A DNA stretch of 64,000 nt. Origin: Gracilaria gracilis (taxonomy: Eukaryota > Rhodophyta > Florideophyceae > Gracilariales > Gracilariaceae). Position numbers and translations under genes: made by a program. Location: the NCBI GenBank assembly GCA_030374805.1, contig JARGSG010000056.1, forward strand, positions 62,001 to 126,000, given 5' to 3'. Of this stretch, positions 10,437 to 21,032 are shown one piece after another. Each line of letters begins with the position of its first letter. The first letter of the stretch is position 1. The notes below the pieces were generated by a model. It saw nothing but the letters and a program-made list of their open reading frames with translations, searched no databases and was not told where the DNA came from.

Positions 10437-11417
10437 CTAAGACTGATTGAGGCGCTTCTTCAATTTCGCGATTGCAGATTGAACCTTCCCGCGAGCACGC
10501 CCACAGTTCATTCGGCTCTCCCGGATTTCTTTCACAAGCTCAGATGCTGAATCCTTGTTGCCTCGGCAGCTCTTCGCTCCCTTCCCAGCATTCACCGCCG
10601 CTTCCTTGCTCAGCTTCTCCAAGACGGCAATGTCCTCCTCCAGTTTCTTACAAGCCGAGCAGTTGTTCTTTTCCTTCTTCGCCTTCTCTTCCTCTTCCTG
10701 CAGTTTGTCCTTTGCTTTCTTGCAATCCTTATCCGATGAAACTGCAACTCCAGCCTTTTCCGCAACCTTCAAATTCGTTTCAAACGCCTTCCCCGCCTCA
10801 ATAGTAACATCCAGAGCCTTGCGCGTACAATTCTTCACCGAATCCTGAACAATCCTGGCGTTGCTGTAGATTTCCAACTCTTCCTCAGGTGTCATTTGCT
10901 CCCTCACTCCATCGATTGCGTTCAGTTCGTCGTTGATGTTAGCAGCCTCACTTTGTACCTCAGACACCAGTTCGTGCGCGTTCACACTCTCAGCGGTGGC
11001 CTCGTTGTTGGAATGGCGAGCGTCAGTCTTAGCATTCACAGCCGCCTCCACCGTGTCCAAAACAGATTCAAATGTAGTGCATGACCCAGCCCCCGGCGTC
11101 AGATGACATCCGAATGTTACAAGCTCGCTCGGAATCGTGTCCTCCATCGCCGTATACACCGCACAGCTCGACCTCTTGCATTTCTCATATCCCAGACAAT
11201 CGCACTTGTACGATGCTTGGCACATACCCAACAAACAAGACCCATCGCCCTGGTACTTCAAACACGATCCTGACGCAGTAGCCTGTGAACACGGGCACGA
11301 ATCATCGGTTATAGCACAATCAGAGCTTCCAACGGCTTGGGCATATGAATTGGTATACAAGAAAGCGCTCAAGAAAAACAAACAAACAAACGGCGTCGTT
11401 CCAATATTCATCATCAT
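10437..11417 (-). CDS. Secreted Cys-rich protein with coiled-coil body
   Basis: 326 residues from an ATG. Residues 1-27 are a signal peptide: a hydrophobic core followed by a SYA-QA cleavage site. A compact Cys-rich domain follows at about 30-115, with clustered cysteines in the order SDCAITDDSCPCS, GSCLKYQGDGSCLLGMCQ, YKCDCLGYEKCKRSSC, and FGCHL with GSCTTFE. The rest is Ala/Glu/Lys-rich and predicted to be coiled coil, with a CSAC pair near residue 255. No known enzymatic family was recognised. A paralogue lies 1.3 kb away in head-to-head orientation (12728-13729) and keeps every Cys of the N-terminal domain. The protein is probably a cell-wall or extracellular component. That rests only on the signal peptide and Cys content. 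Confidence 0.75.
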   Translation of the reverse strand: MMMNIGTTPFVCLFFLSAFLYTNSYAQAVGSSDCAITDDSCPCSQATASGSCLKYQGDGSCLLGMCQASYKCDCLGYEKCKRSSCAVYTAMEDTIPSELVTFGCHLTPGAGSCTTFESVLDTVEAAVNAKTDARHSNNEATAESVNAHELVSEVQSEAANINDELNAIDGVREQMTPEEELEIYSNARIVQDSVKNCTRKALDVTIEAGKAFETNLKVAEKAGVAVSSDKDCKKAKDKLQEEEEKAKKEKNNCSACKKLEEDIAVLEKLSKEAAVNAGKGAKSCRGNKDSASELVKEIRESRMNCGRARGKVQSAIAKLKKRLNQS

Positions 11418-11569
11418 GATATAGGTGTGAACGCTTCTCGGTGTGGGTTATGGGGCGGGGTTGACAAACAGCTGAATCGGTTGATGTGATGTGAGGTCCG
11501 TAGATTGGGTCGCTGCGCTGTGTGTGAGATGCAGGTGGGATTCAGCACCCAACACGATGAGGGTAGCGC

Positions 11570-11579
11570 CTTTTTTATA
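11570..11579 (-). promoter_or_regulatory. TATA box of the secreted protein gene
   Basis: On the minus strand this reads TATAAAAAAG, about 155 bases upstream of the ATG at 11417. That leaves room for a 5' untranslated region of about 125 bases. A similarly placed TATA box precedes the paralogue. Confidence 0.6.
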
Positions 11580-12131
11580 CCCATCTCCAAGTTCAGTTCC
11601 TGCCAGTTAGTTGCGAGGGGTCTGAACTCCTTCCAATTGAAGGTATCTCAGTCGAACCAACGGGGTTTCGATGCGCAAGTCTGAGCTAGAGAGTGCAGAT
11701 TCTGCACTGCAGAGCAAGCGTTGGGTGTAGTCATCGTAACGATGGTGACAGTAATTGGAACAAAACGGCGTGGACCCCCGGTCTAGTAGGCCTAAACAAT
11801 CCCTGTCACGACTTCGTCGTCGTGATCAATGCGGCGGCGTTGCCTGTTCACAGGAAAGAATAAGGTTCCTGTGAACCGCTGTGGCGATTCTGGTCTAGCT
11901 CCACATCCAACATGTCATCCCTCCAATGCCGGTCAACTCTATTACTCCATTTCCTGTAGCACGCGCACGACCGCCTTCTTGGGGATGCTGATCATCATCA
12001 CCGTACGAAGGGTTACAAAGTTGCACTCCTCTGCTGACGAGCACCAAACGTAGCGGGAACCAACTTCCAAATCAAATTTCGTCACCCACCGACTCGGGTG
12101 ATTCTCCCGTCGTGTCAGCGCCGTGCCCGAG

Positions 12132-12162
12132 TGCGCCATAATATGGCGCACAGTGCGCCATA
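12132..12162. promoter_or_regulatory. Triple alternating palindrome TGCGCCATA
   Basis: A perfect 9-base-arm palindrome, TGCGCCATA-A-TATGGCGCA, lies at 12132-12150. Three bases later comes a third copy of the arm (TGCGCCATA, 12154-12162). The middle copy can therefore pair with either neighbour. The array lies between the two divergently transcribed secreted-protein paralogues, about 420 bases upstream of the plus-strand TATA box. It looks like a multimeric binding site for a transcription factor. The CCATAATATGG core also resembles an SRF/MADS CArG box (CC-A/T6-GG). Confidence 0.45.
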
Positions 12163-12572
12163 TCATATGGATAGCGCGTTATTTACCCTTGCGATGGCAT
12201 TGCGCGCTGGAGCTGGAATTTGTCCAGATCTCACCTCCACGCCAAGTTACACAGCGACCACTACTACTACCGAGTTCTAACCAGCTTTCGCTTCTTTGAA
12301 GGCTCTTTAATTAGTGTCACCATCTCGTTACGAGACCCGTAACCACGCACGGGAAGTTGGGCACTGGCCCACTGCTGCCTGGTTTCGCACTATCTCGCAC
12401 CTGTTTGCTTTCTTCCTGTGACTGCATTGTCGCGCCTCCGCTCCCCTTGCGATGTACTCTTTGTACTGTACCATCTTCACCCCCGTGAACTGGACGGAAT
12501 TCCGTTCCCGATTCGAATCAACGCCCTCGAACATATGTTCCCCTTGCGATGAAGGTGTCAAGACTCCATGGT

Positions 12573-12580
12573 TATAAAAG
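12573..12580 (+). promoter_or_regulatory. TATA box of the secreted-protein paralogue
   Basis: TATAAAAG lies 155 bases upstream of the ATG at 12728. A pyrimidine-rich stretch (CTTCCATCTCTCTCTGCTCC) at about +28 is a likely initiator. The spacing mirrors that of the divergent paralogue. Confidence 0.6.
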
Positions 12581-12727
12581 CCTTGCCCTGGTCGGGAAAC
12601 TTCCATCTCTCTCTGCTCCAACACACAAGCAGGTTTTATCCCCAGAGTTGCCGTTCGCCGACATTGACAAAGCTGTTCGATCCCGCCTGGAGACTGTTTT
12701 TTCTGAGGATTCCCGTACTCATTCAAG

Positions 12728-13729
12728 ATGAATACCCGTTCCTGTTCGAAGCTGTCCTTCCGCTTTGGCTTTCTGGCTTTTGGACTCCTGTTTTTTCATG
12801 CTACCGCTCAATCTGTTGAAACGTCCGAATGCGTGATAACCGATGATGCCTGTCCATGCTCGGAGTCTGACGCATCTGGAACTTGTTTGAAGTATTAAGG
12901 CGATGGATCGTGCCTGCTTGGTGTGTGCCAAGCATCCTACAAGTGTGATTGCCTTGGTTATGAGATGTGCACGAGGTCAAGCTGTGCGGTGTACACTGCG
13001 ATGGAGAAATCGATTCCGAGCGAGCTGGTGCCGTTTGGATGCCATCTCATGCCCGGGGCTGGCTCATGCACAGCGTTTGACTACTTGTTGGATACAGTGG
13101 AGGCAGCTTTGAATGCGAAAACTGACGCGCGCCATTCAAACAATGAGGCCACTATTCAGACTTCTGATGCGCAGAATGTAGTGATGGAAGCGTACAATGA
13201 CGTGATGGTGATTAACGAAGCTTTGGGGTCGCTGGATGAGATTAGCGACCAGATCACAGCTGAAGAAGAAAAGGAAATCTATGACGACGTTCAGACCGTG
13301 AGGGACTTGGCCATGGATTGTGTTCGCGGAGCGCTTGAAGCCAGTCTGGAGGGGGATGAAGTCTACAAATCGAGCGCGGAAGCAAGCAACATGGCCAAAA
13401 TAGCGCTGGAAGCAGAGAAGGAGCGTAAAAAGGTCAAAGATGACTTGGAAAAGGAGAATTCGAAAGCAAAGAAAGAGAAACGAAACTGTTCAATATGCAG
13501 CAAACTTGAAGACGATATGAAGAAGCTGAAGGAGCTACGGAAGCAAGCGGCTGAAAATTCCGGAAAGGCGGCGAAGCGCGGCAAGGACAGGAAAAAGAAG
13601 TCATCGGGGGTTGTCAAGGAGGTTCGGGAGAAACGTATGAAATGTCGGGAAGCGCGAGACAAGGTTCTTGCCAAGATTGAAAAGCTCAAGAAGCGCATGC
13701 AGAAAGCCCCGCAGAACGTTGCAATCTAA
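12728..13729 (+). pseudogene. Paralogue of the secreted Cys-rich coiled-coil protein, one nonsense codon
   Basis: A single frame of 333 codons opens with ATG and a signal peptide (HATA-QS cleavage). It runs through the same Cys-rich domain and coiled-coil body as the gene at 10437-11417, then ends at TAA. Codon 57 (12896-12898) is TAA where the paralogue has Gln (KYQGDGSC). No frameshift occurs and the rest of the frame is intact, so the lesion is recent, or a sequencing error, or is read through. The C-terminal half has diverged from the paralogue but keeps the CSIC pair and the Lys/Glu-rich heptads. The promoter looks intact. Translation could restart at the Met at 12923, which would yield a product without a signal peptide. 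Confidence 0.65.
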
Positions 13730-14483
13730 ATGCCCACGCGTTTCCCGTGCTATAGTATAACAGACAAACTGAGTACACACCATGAAGTCGAGTTCTAACA
13801 TGTTACATGTGAAATCTCGTTGCGTTGTAGCTTTACATCTAGAACGATGTCAATGTTTTTGTAGTTCATTATCTCTTTCTTTGCTACACCCTATATGAGA
13901 AAACGTTAAAACCGGACAGGCTGTTGTTTGTTGTGAGCGCGCATGTCTTTACCTTGAATGGCTCGTGGTTTCCAACCTGTAACGCTTCCTTTGGCAGCAC
14001 ATCTACACCCCTTATATCTGTAGCCTTGTTACGCGCTACGCTATCTGAAGTGTATTTTCATGTTAGGAAAGGTTTGAACGGGAAGTACAGTATTAACTTC
14101 GAAGGTGGACTCGGTCTGTGTGAGCATTATGGACGGGGCAGGTGGGGATCGGGTTGTGATTGTCAAGGATAGCGCGGGTGAAGGTAACAAAGCCGCCAAT
14201 GAGCCGGGTTTTAAAGTTTTGTGATCACTGGCTACGGCACGCCTTTTTCGCTACGGTTGGTAGCTCTACTGTGGGCCTCAGGCCCTGGACCCGAAAGACT
14301 GTCTTGAGTTCAGTTTTTACCGTTACAAAAACACTCTAATTACCGCGGAGCGCAGGCTACCACAACTCAGTGGTAGCCTCCCTCAAAGCTGCATTACTCC
14401 CATAGCAATTCAATTCAATTGAGTGATGTCTCCTTCCTTCCACTCTTTGCCAGCACGCCGCCGCCATTAGAGAATTTACGCGT

Positions 14484-14800
14484 TACGAATTTCGTAGCCA
14501 ATTTCGTGGTAGATGCTCACGAAACGAAAGTACGAAATTCGTATCTTTTCGATATTACGCAGTACGAAATTCGTATCCGGTACACGTAACCAACGTAAAC
14601 CTGCGTGTAAGCAAAAGTCTGCGTGCGGATGCTTGGAAGAGCTCAAGAGGTTTACTTGATGACGTGTGCAGCACATGGCATACGAAAAACAGTTTCGTAT
14701 CTTCCAGGTTCTTGCGACGTTGTTTTTCGTATCTCCGGTTCAATTTCGTATCGTGTAGAGTGTGTTCAACGTGGCTACGAAAAACGCTACGAAATTCGTA
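14484..14800. repeat. Cluster of TACGAA-N-TTCGTA palindromes
   Basis: Four 13-base palindromes with arms TACGAA/TTCGTA lie at 14484-14496, 14531-14543, 14563-14575 and 14788-14800. Half sites (TTTCGTATC, CAATTTCGTG, CTACGAAAAACG) are scattered between them. The surrounding gap of about 1.6 kb (13730-15323) has no recognisable gene. The cluster lies some 500 bases upstream of the start at 15324. Confidence 0.55.
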
Positions 14801-15323
14801 GTACGTAAACTCTCTATTGTTTCCAAATCCTTGCGCGTTGGAGCATGCGCGCCAGATTATAGCTGTGTCGTGCGCCATGAAGTTGACGTTCCCCCACGAC
14901 GAACTCCAACAAATATGCAACTCAAGGCCGTTCGGCCGCAGAGCATTTGTTGTAGTCTCCTCTGTTTGCCAAAACATCTCTTCCTCTTCTTACAACGCGT
15001 TTGCGTATCTTAACCGCTACAAAGACCAACTTCCTCTCATGAATTTAGACGAAAAATTTTAGGAAGCAGAAATGGTCGAGATTAGCTCTTCACACGTTAA
15101 TAGCGCAGCGATGGCCGGCGCAGATCCTCTGAATGCAACACAAAATCTGCATAGGGAGGTATCACTGCGCAAACAATTTTAAGCACTCCACCTTCCAACA
15201 CTCAAGGTTGAACTTAATTTTGTCTACGAATACATCATAACGAGAACCGGGTAAGAACTGCAAAATTTTTATAAGGAAAACCGTCGCCCTTCAAGTGGGA
15301 GCAAAAAAGTTCTCAGAGCAAGG

Positions 15324-16601
15324 ATGATGCTTCATGTTCATGCCAAACTCTGTAAGAATGTCATGCCGTTTCCCCTTCTTTGCGGCTTTAACGCCAAAGA
15401 TGTCAAGGATCACCTTGCTGTCAAACGTGGTGTTCATATTCCTGATGCCCCAGACACTCAAACATTGCTCAAGACGCTAACAAGTGTGACGGAGCGCAAA
15501 CAGTTCCGCAAAGAGTTGAGTTTCGGGGATTGCAACACTGAAGTACCCCGGCGTTCTCAGAGTGTTGAGGCCGCGGGGGAGCAAACCCGGAGAAACCCGT
15601 CAGCTATCAAAAAGAACACTCCGGATTTTTCCGATCCCGAGTTTGCGAGGTTGCTCTTTTTGATTCGAGACGATGACGAGGCGAAGAAACAAGTTGCTTC
15701 GTTGAGCATATCGCTTACGCATGAGCACCAAGATGCTGGAATTCGCCGAACGACTCTTTGGGAACGAATTTCGAAAAGATTTAACGACCCGAGCTTCAGC
15801 CCGTTCGAAGTCTTTGAAGACCCAATCTCCGATGTCGATGCAAGCCGACCTCCTCTCGTAGGATGAAGTGAAGAAAAATTGGCAGCTGTGTGGCGAGATA
15901 ATAGCAGTAGCTTCAGTACGGCGAAATCTAATTATGAAGTTTCTGGTAACAATGGAGAACTTCCGTTTCTCGATTTTTGCCACAAGACGCCAAGAACGAA
16001 AAAATTATCGGCTGTTGGCAGACGGGTTTACATGACTTACTGTGTATATGGCCTTAACTACGAGGATGTGGACAAGGTAGTCGGCAATTTTCTGTCTAGA
16101 ACTCTACCTGGAAGTGCGGGTGGGAGTCTTGGTGTTAGCAAGGAGAGGATGGTTATCGGTGGTAAACGGCGAAGGAGTTCGGCTAGTGGTGGTGAGGGTT
16201 TACTCTACTCGAAGCGACCAAGTTCTTCGAAGAGCAGTAGTGATAATATGTTCAGGGAGTGTCTTACAGGCTTTAATTCGTCTATGGAAAAATTTGCCCA
16301 GAGCTACGAGCGAAAGATTGAGATGCAGAAGGAAATGCTTGGTCGTACTGAAAGGCTATCGCAAATTGAAACTCAGGATGTAAGAGAGAGAAGCTCGGTA
16401 CCGAGAAAAAACGAAGTGCAGCAAACCTCATCGTTAATTGAAGTGCTCACATATCTTGAACACGCCTACGACAAGTATCAAGATGCGATCAGGAAGTGTG
16501 CGGAGCCAGATCACATTGCCTACCTTAGGGAGTCCTACGAGGATGTTAAAGCCATTGCGTCTAGCATGCGTAATAGTCTGAAGAAACCCAATGAAAGCTG
16601 A
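15324..16601 (+). pseudogene. Uncharacterised nuclear-type protein, one in-frame TGA
   Basis: One frame of 425 codons starts with ATG and is broken only by TGA at 15864-15866. Before the stop, residues 95-180 include LWERISKRFNDPSFSPFEVF. After it, SEEKLAAVWRDNSSSFSTAK leads to YEVSGNNGE. This W-I-FN ... L-W-F-Y-SGNN order resembles the trihelix/Myb-SANT and NAM-associated domains that accompany plant and algal transposases, and the stop falls inside that domain. A basic GGKRRRSSAS patch (probable nuclear signal) and a helical C-terminus follow. I cannot name the family. It could be the DNA-binding partner of a mobile element or a decayed host regulator. Confidence 0.45.
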
Positions 16602-16795
16602 ACATGGTGTCCTCTATATAGGATTGGGCATCTGCAGATGGTCGAAAGTTTCCCCAAACATCGTGTTTGTTCGCACTTGGTCAGTTGCACTGGTTGGTGA
16701 TCAAAGAACCAGCCACTTCCTCCGGGAAAAGACAACGCCAACGATAGTAGTCCTTATCGTTCTATTTCTGTGGAGAACGCCTACTAGAAGAGGTT

Positions 16796-16981
16796 CTACA
16801 CACCTCTCAGATTCTCCTTCATCAAAAATTCTATCCACTTATCACTAACCGTTCCAATTGGCGGCAGAGATGCATCGTTAAGTCCTGGAGCTTGCACCGA
16901 CGATCCCAGCCGATCAATGATGGCTTTTTTCAGTTTAGGCAGTTTCAAAGATAGATCATAAGTAGCGTATGTGTAGTGTTC
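16796..16981 (-). pseudogene. C-terminal relic of an unknown repeated protein (FLMKEN motif)
   Basis: A 61-codon minus-strand frame without its own ATG. It starts with a helix-rich stretch (LPKLKKAIIDRLGSS) that looks SAP-like and ends WIEFLMKENLRGV. The ending matches the frame at 8349-8489. It lies in the 440-base gap between two larger decayed genes. Probably the last exon of a dispersed gene or element. Function unknown. Confidence 0.25.
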
Positions 16982-17045
16982 TTACTGCTTCAAAATAAGG
17001 AGTAATAAACCACACTTAAGGAGAAGGAGAAGAAGAACCAATTCC

Positions 17046-19934
17046 TTAAACCACAGAGTACTTCGAGCACTGGTGGTCAGACGGTCTCCATATTTGGGAA
17101 GCCTCCTCTAGCTTTTGTCTAATGTCACGTCTCGCCATCTTCACAGCTCGTCTTGTTGGACCTTCTATCAAGAAATGTAGTTTTCTTTCTCCAGGCGGCG
17201 GATTTCTACCAGGCGGATAAAAATTTCCCCTTGTTGTTATCACACATCCAGTGAACTCTTCGACATCGTTCAAGGAATTCTTTCTCGTAACCTGCCACCC
17301 AGCATGTTGATGATAGTCATTAATCTCCAGTTCGCAGGCAAAACGCGGTTCTGAGTTGCTACTGTCCGCAACAATTACGTCTTCAGCTTCCTCTGCATCA
17401 GCATCCTGCAATCCAGTATTTCCGGGAGTATGTGACCTGTCACCCACATGCTTCGGGGCGGGGTATGCACTGCGTTGCACTGAAGCGTTCAGGTTTCGTC
17501 GCCGCGCGGCTACGTTCTTGTTCCGGATGCTCACAAATGACAACACGCGGGCTTTCTCTGTCGCCAAGAGAGCACGACGAGCCTTCTCATCCAACTTTCT
17601 GGTGTCAGCGGATGCTTCTGCCTGCTTCACTGCTCTCACCAGGAGAGTTTCCACTTTCTGAGGTGCTAATGGACGATCTGGTATAGAAATTGGCAGTGAC
17701 GGCGTTACAGACGTTCCGCTCTCTTTCTGAATACCAGTCGTGTTTACAGACTTGTTGATGCGAACAATACCGTCGTCGTCACCATCATCTTCATCATCAT
17801 CATCGTCATCACCATCTTCACCTTTTCTTTCTTCACCATCGTACGCTTCACGGTGAAGCGCCTTCACACATCTGAAGTCGCTCTGAGGTACGACAAACTC
17901 TAAGCGTTCCCTGGCGATGGGTTCCAGCTGCGGCAAGAAAGCCGCGCTGGTAAGCTCTCGAACATGCTTTGGATCGCTCATATCCAAAGCAATACCGAGA
18001 GATATAGCTCCTTTAACAACATCGGTGCCGATCTCGACCATATCTTCTGTCGTAAGCCCACACAGCAGCTCAATGCCCGCGTACGTCGCATCTCATAGTG
18101 CTTTTCGAAACACGGGAACGAAAGAAAGAACAGTGCGAGCTATGGCCGTGTAAATGAGGCGTCGTTGCTGTTGTCGTAGATTTCTGTGCAGCTCATTGAG
18201 ATTGCAGCACAGTTGCTTCATATCATCCACCATCTTCTCACTATTCTGCGCCAGCCTTTGAAATTCTTCGGCTGCCCGTTGTGTCCACTCCTCCAGCTGA
18301 TACACCCGTGTATGCAATGAGCATATTTCGTTCATAACCTTCTCCATTGCAATCTGGAGTAGAAGACGGTTTTCGCGGATCTCTGAGCGTATTTCGATTG
18401 CATGGCTTACCCAAACTGCAGAGAATTCAGGTATGAAACCAATGGCCTCTGCATATCTTATCACAACTGAACCTACGACGTGCTCCTCTCTATTGAGTCT
18501 CAATTTCGAGACAGTAAGGTACACGTTTTCTAACAGGTACCCAGCTGATCCTCTCAAACAAGACAGTTCACGTTCTGTAAACTGACCTGTGCGCACAAGC
18601 AAGAGAAGCAAATTTTGAGCCGCCAACAGCGAAAACAGTGAGCGTATATTTGTGCTACGCAACACTTCAAGCAGCCACTCAGTTGTGACAGATGTCTGAA
18701 CGCCGATCATGAACCGATGCCACATCTTATCAACATCATCAGAAAACTGTTCCAGCAAGGTTCGACGCAAATTGCAACCGCTGGGCAAAAGAGACAGCGG
18801 AGTATCCTTGTCGAGATTGGCGATGTGCAAATCCGCTCCGTATTCGACCAGAATGCTCGCGACAGCCTGGCTACGATCAATGATGCAACGATCAAGTGCG
18901 AAATGAATAGCGGTGTTACCCTGTTCATCAATGGAATTAACCTGCGCGTTAGCGTTCAGTAACGTTTTCACGATGTCTGTTTGCGCATGATGTGAGGCCC
19001 ACATGAGAGCGGTGCTTGCGTGCTGATTGGCACGATTCACGTCTACGTTCGCTTCTAGAAGTACGCCGACGGTGTCCTCATTTCCACAGGCAGCGGCCAG
19101 CATCAATGCGTTTGCTCCATACGAATTAACGTGCTGCGGGTCTGCGCCAGCATTCAATAAGAGCCTGACGACCGGAGATTGTGCATTCACAGCAGCGTAG
19201 GTAAGAGTGGTGTCACCATCATTATCCACATGATGGACGTTTGCATTGGCTTGTCAAAGGGTTTGAACGCAAGCAATATGAGGTGTGAAGAGCGCAGTAC
19301 GTCCAAAACGATCAGAAATTTCAAGTTGAGCGCCATTTTTGATCAAGGTGTGCAGCACAAGATGCCGTTCTTTCCGAACGGCAATGACAAGCGCTGAGAG
19401 AGCGCGCTTATCGACACAATTAAGATCAGCACCGGCTTCAATGAGCATTTGAGCTACAGCAAGATGCCCATAACAAGCAGCATTTCTCTAAGCAGTATAA
19501 CCATCACGGTCGGCATGGTTGACATTAGCACCCGCTCGTAGCAAAACTTGAACCACTTGCTGTTGACCAAAACCCGCAGCCAGATTCAAAGCAGTGCGGT
19601 TGAGGTTGTTGACATGATGAACATTGGCCTCTCGTTGCAGCAATGTGTTGATAACATTGACATGTCCACAACGAGCGGCTCTGAGCAGAGCGGTAAACCG
19701 TTTGGGGCCCTGATAGTCGACATGAACCCCCTCGTCCAATAAACGCAACACGGAAGGTACATCATCACTACGAGGGGACAAGATAAGCTCTTCCGTGGCG
19801 AAGCGGACATCACGTATGGTCAAGCGTTGTGTAACAAGGCAAGAAAAAAGTGAAACGCAGCTGAAACGACGAGATCGACATGTCTGAAGCAGCAACAAAG
19901 GAAAAATAAAGTGCCGTTTGTAAGCAAGCCACAC
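17046..19934 (-). pseudogene. Ankyrin-repeat protein with Prp5/DDX46-like C-terminal domain, three in-frame stops
   Basis: One minus-strand frame runs 960 codons. It is broken by a TAG near 19486, a TGA near 19252 and a TGA at 18093-18095, with no frameshift. The N-terminal part holds at least eight ankyrin repeats (for example NRTALNLAAGFGQQQVVQVLLRAG). Two of the stops sit where the repeat consensus wants Leu. A helical middle follows, then an Asp-rich run. The last 90 residues (ELEINDYHQHAGWQVTR ... RGNFYPPGRNPPPGERKLHF) closely match the KH-like C-terminal domain of the spliceosomal helicase Prp5/DDX46, but no helicase core is present. No ATG occurs near the 5' end; the frame opens with a GTG at 19934 and is open back to about 20030, so the first exon is missing or lost. 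It may have been an RNA-linked scaffold protein. Confidence 0.6.
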
Positions 19935-19973
19935 ACGCGAGAGGAGACAACGGACTTGGAGTCGGTGGAATAA

Positions 19974-20760
19974 CTACGGTCCGGAATTGTGTCGGAGCTT
20001 CTCGACGGGCGGTGGATCTCTGCGAGTGCGAATTAAAGCGGTCTCGACTCGAGACTCGAGCACCGTATGCCACGAAGTGGCAATTTGTGTTTGCTGAACT
20101 CTAGCTTGACCATAGGCATCCGGAGCAACTAGCTGCTCGGGCAAGACTTGTACAGTCTCGGAGGTGGGCTGCGGAAGGCTTTCGTCGTAGGCCTCTGAAT
20201 TATCGATACCACCGTCCCAGCCATACAAGAGGCCTGATTGATCTGGGATGAAAGAGGCATTCTTACATGTGTCGATTCGCGAAAGACCGACAAACCAGTC
20301 GGCAGAGGGAATGATCTTGGCAATGCAACTGATTAATGTGAAGTTACCCTCTCCTTTAACGGATATGGCGAGGAAAGTTTTTGGAGGTAGCGGTTGCGTT
20401 TTGATCGCTAACGTGAGATATTGCAGAACGTCATTCTGTCGCTTGGCTTGTTCGAGCTCCTTCTCGATGAGTTCATTGGAAAAAATGGTGAGCAGAGTGC
20501 GGACCTGGACTGATACGCGTGCCCGCCTGCCAGAGGTTGTAGTCGGGGTTGTGGCTGGCGCAGATGAGGGGGGAGAAGCCAGGCTCGATGGAATTATCGG
20601 TGGTGGGGAAGGAGAAGTCGGTCTCTGGGGACCAGTTGTACTCGAAGATGATAAGATAGGACTGGATACCTGTACATGAGTAATTGGCGTGACAGAGGGG
20701 CAGGATGGCGGCGAGGAACAGGCAGAGACGGAGAAGAGGAGGGAAGAGAGGGGGAGGCAT
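19974..20760 (-). pseudogene. Secreted spondin-N domain protein, one homopolymer frameshift
   Basis: The ATG at 20760 gives a clear signal peptide (LLRLCLFLAAILPLCHA) followed at once by a spondin-N domain: YLIIFEYNWSPETDF, FSPLICASHNPDYNLWQAG, then in the next frame ISCIAKIIPSADWFVGLSRI and YGWDGGIDNSEAYD. These match the family's FSP...SHN and PSPDWFVG ... DAGTDSG signatures. The change of frame lies in a run of six T on the minus strand near 20478-20483, a typical slip or sequencing site. Spondin-N domains are extracellular and bind metal and matrix components. The frame is open upstream to 20880, but the signal peptide favours 20760. The gene lies just upstream of the ankyrin gene on the same strand. 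Confidence 0.65.
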
Positions 20761-21032
20761 CGAGGGGAAGGACGACGAGGGCGCGAGATGGGCAGATAGA
20801 GCAGGGTGTGGAGGCGAAGGGAAGGGAGGAAGTTTCGACGTGCTCTTATTTGATACGGCGGGAGTGGAGATGCGTGGCACACAATTGGGGGAGAGGGGAG
20901 GGGTGGGTGCTGGGGGGGGTCACAATGGTTCACAAGGCGTTTGACGAAAATCTATGCACTGGGAAAATTCTCATTGGGAATTGTTTATAAACGCGTCTCA
21001 CGCTTTGCAATCAAGTTTTTCATCGGAATTCC

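Noticed and set aside
10472-10848. Ser/Pro/Phe-rich plus-strand frames over the secreted protein gene
   Set aside because: Antisense shadows of the Lys/Glu-rich coiled coil.
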